The position numbers and the translations under genes were made by a program. A DNA stretch of 64,000 nt from Streptomyces koelreuteriae (GTDB lineage Bacteria; Actinomycetota; Actinomycetes; Streptomycetales; Streptomycetaceae). Positions 63,585 through 64,000 of this stretch are shown piece by piece (the stretch's first letter is position 1; every line of letters begins with the position of its first letter). A model generated the notes under the pieces. That model was given only the letters and a program-made list of their open reading frames with translations, did not search any database and was not told where the DNA came from. The stretch covers positions 7,316,001-7,380,000 of the forward strand of contig NZ_CP075896.1 of the NCBI RefSeq assembly GCF_018604545.1, given 5' to 3'.

Positions 63585-64000
63585 TTGAGGGGTACGAGAC
63601 CGAAGAGGCGGGTGGCGGCGCTCGGTTCGGCCGGAGCACTCGTCACGGCCACGCTGATAGCCGGCGCCGTCGCGGCGCCCACGGCGAACGCGAGCGCGGG
63701 CACCCGCCACGGCCAGGACCGCGAGGCCCGGGGTGTCGCGACAGCCGCCGCCCGGGCCGCGAAGGCCGGCATCGACTGGCAGGACTGCCCCGCCGACTGG
63801 AATCTGGCCAAGCCGATCCAGTGCGGGTACGTCACCGTGCCGCTCGACTACGCCAAGCCGCACGGCAAGCAGATCAAACTCGCGGTCGACCGCATCGGCA
63901 ACACGGGCACGAAGGCCGAGCGGCAGGGCGCGCTCCTCTACAACCCCGGCGGCCCCGGCGGCTCCGGACTGCGCTTCCCCGCCCGGGTCACGAGCAAGAA
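63585..64000 (+). CDS. tap: Secreted tripeptidyl aminopeptidase (Tap), N-terminal part, cut by window edge
   Basis: 138 residues are visible, with no stop before the end of the window. A signal peptide (VAALGSAGALVTATLIAGAV, about residues 10-29) and a propeptide-like segment lead into IDWQDCPADW and CGYVTVPLDYAKPHGK. The alpha/beta-hydrolase oxyanion region LLYNPGGPGGSG follows. This is the actinobacterial Tap/S33 family that removes tripeptides from secreted proteins. The TTG start has GGGAGG 6 nt upstream. The neighbour urease operon matches the order I recall for S. coelicolor. Confidence 0.9.
   Translation, partial: MRGTRPKRRVAALGSAGALVTATLIAGAVAAPTANASAGTRHGQDREARGVATAAARAAKAGIDWQDCPADWNLAKPIQCGYVTVPLDYAKPHGKQIKLAVDRIGNTGTKAERQGALLYNPGGPGGSGLRFPARVTSK

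Overview
This is a high-GC chromosomal segment from an actinomycete, almost certainly a Streptomyces. The evidence is the strong GC3 bias, frequent GTG and TTG starts, rare and selectively placed TTA codons, a Scr1-like regulator/DUF397/ATPase trio, a clpP paralogue, and a urease-Tap gene order that resembles, from memory, the S. coelicolor SCO1230-1260 neighbourhood. No insertion sequence, prophage, CRISPR array, rRNA or tRNA gene was recognised.

Layout. 1-3016: the first bases of a response regulator and its sensor kinase, divergent from a two-gene ABC exporter, with a perfect palindrome between them. 3063-8827: a small TTA-containing hypothetical gene, then a leftward block of mug, purB, an SGNH hydrolase and two CNNM/HlyC membrane proteins. 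8984-12655: a metallo-beta-lactamase-fold hydrolase divergent from an AtzG-like protein/amidase pair, a TetR regulator and an acetyltransferase. Three copies of one operator-like sequence tie this group together. 12791-13477: a PAP2 phosphatase.

13491-40939 is the main accessory feature: 21 leftward genes in about 27.4 kb, with gene junctions between an 11-nt overlap and a 10-nt gap except for one 73-nt gap. It encodes a complete Wzx/Wzy-type exopolysaccharide system: priming glycosyltransferase, AlgD-like nucleotide-sugar dehydrogenase, three glycosyltransferases, two chain-length proteins, AsnB-like amidotransferase, bi-domain oxidoreductase, heparinase-like lyase, secreted beta-helix lipoprotein, O-antigen-ligase-like polymerase, flippase and pyruvyl transferase. 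It also carries an unusual sugar-modifying cassette (CDP-sugar synthesis, C-methylation, PIG-L deacetylase, SDR, DUF4910 peptidase-like protein, 3,5-epimerase-like protein, aminotransferase). Four of its genes carry a TTA codon, three of them within the first ten codons. In Streptomyces this suggests dependence on the developmental tRNA bldA.

41319-49590: a RibD-like reductase, an F420-type oxidoreductase, a MacB-like ABC exporter, an RHH/Doc-like toxin-antitoxin pair with a palindromic operator, a methyltransferase, an endonuclease/exonuclease/phosphatase-family protein and a class A beta-lactamase. 49677-54130: biotin genes (bioD, bioA, bioB leftward; bioF divergent). 54212-56781: DUF397, Scr1-like regulator and ATPase genes, then an NlpC/P60 hydrolase with an upstream ydaO-type (c-di-AMP) riboswitch and a downstream 12-bp terminator. 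57344-58672: a hypothetical gene and a ClpP paralogue whose nucleophile position is alanine, divergent from an orphan Phd antitoxin with an apparently leaderless promoter. 58829-63443: urease operon ureABCFGD (no ureE), with a dispersed intergenic repeat between ureF and ureG. 63585-end: the 5' part of a tripeptidyl aminopeptidase gene.
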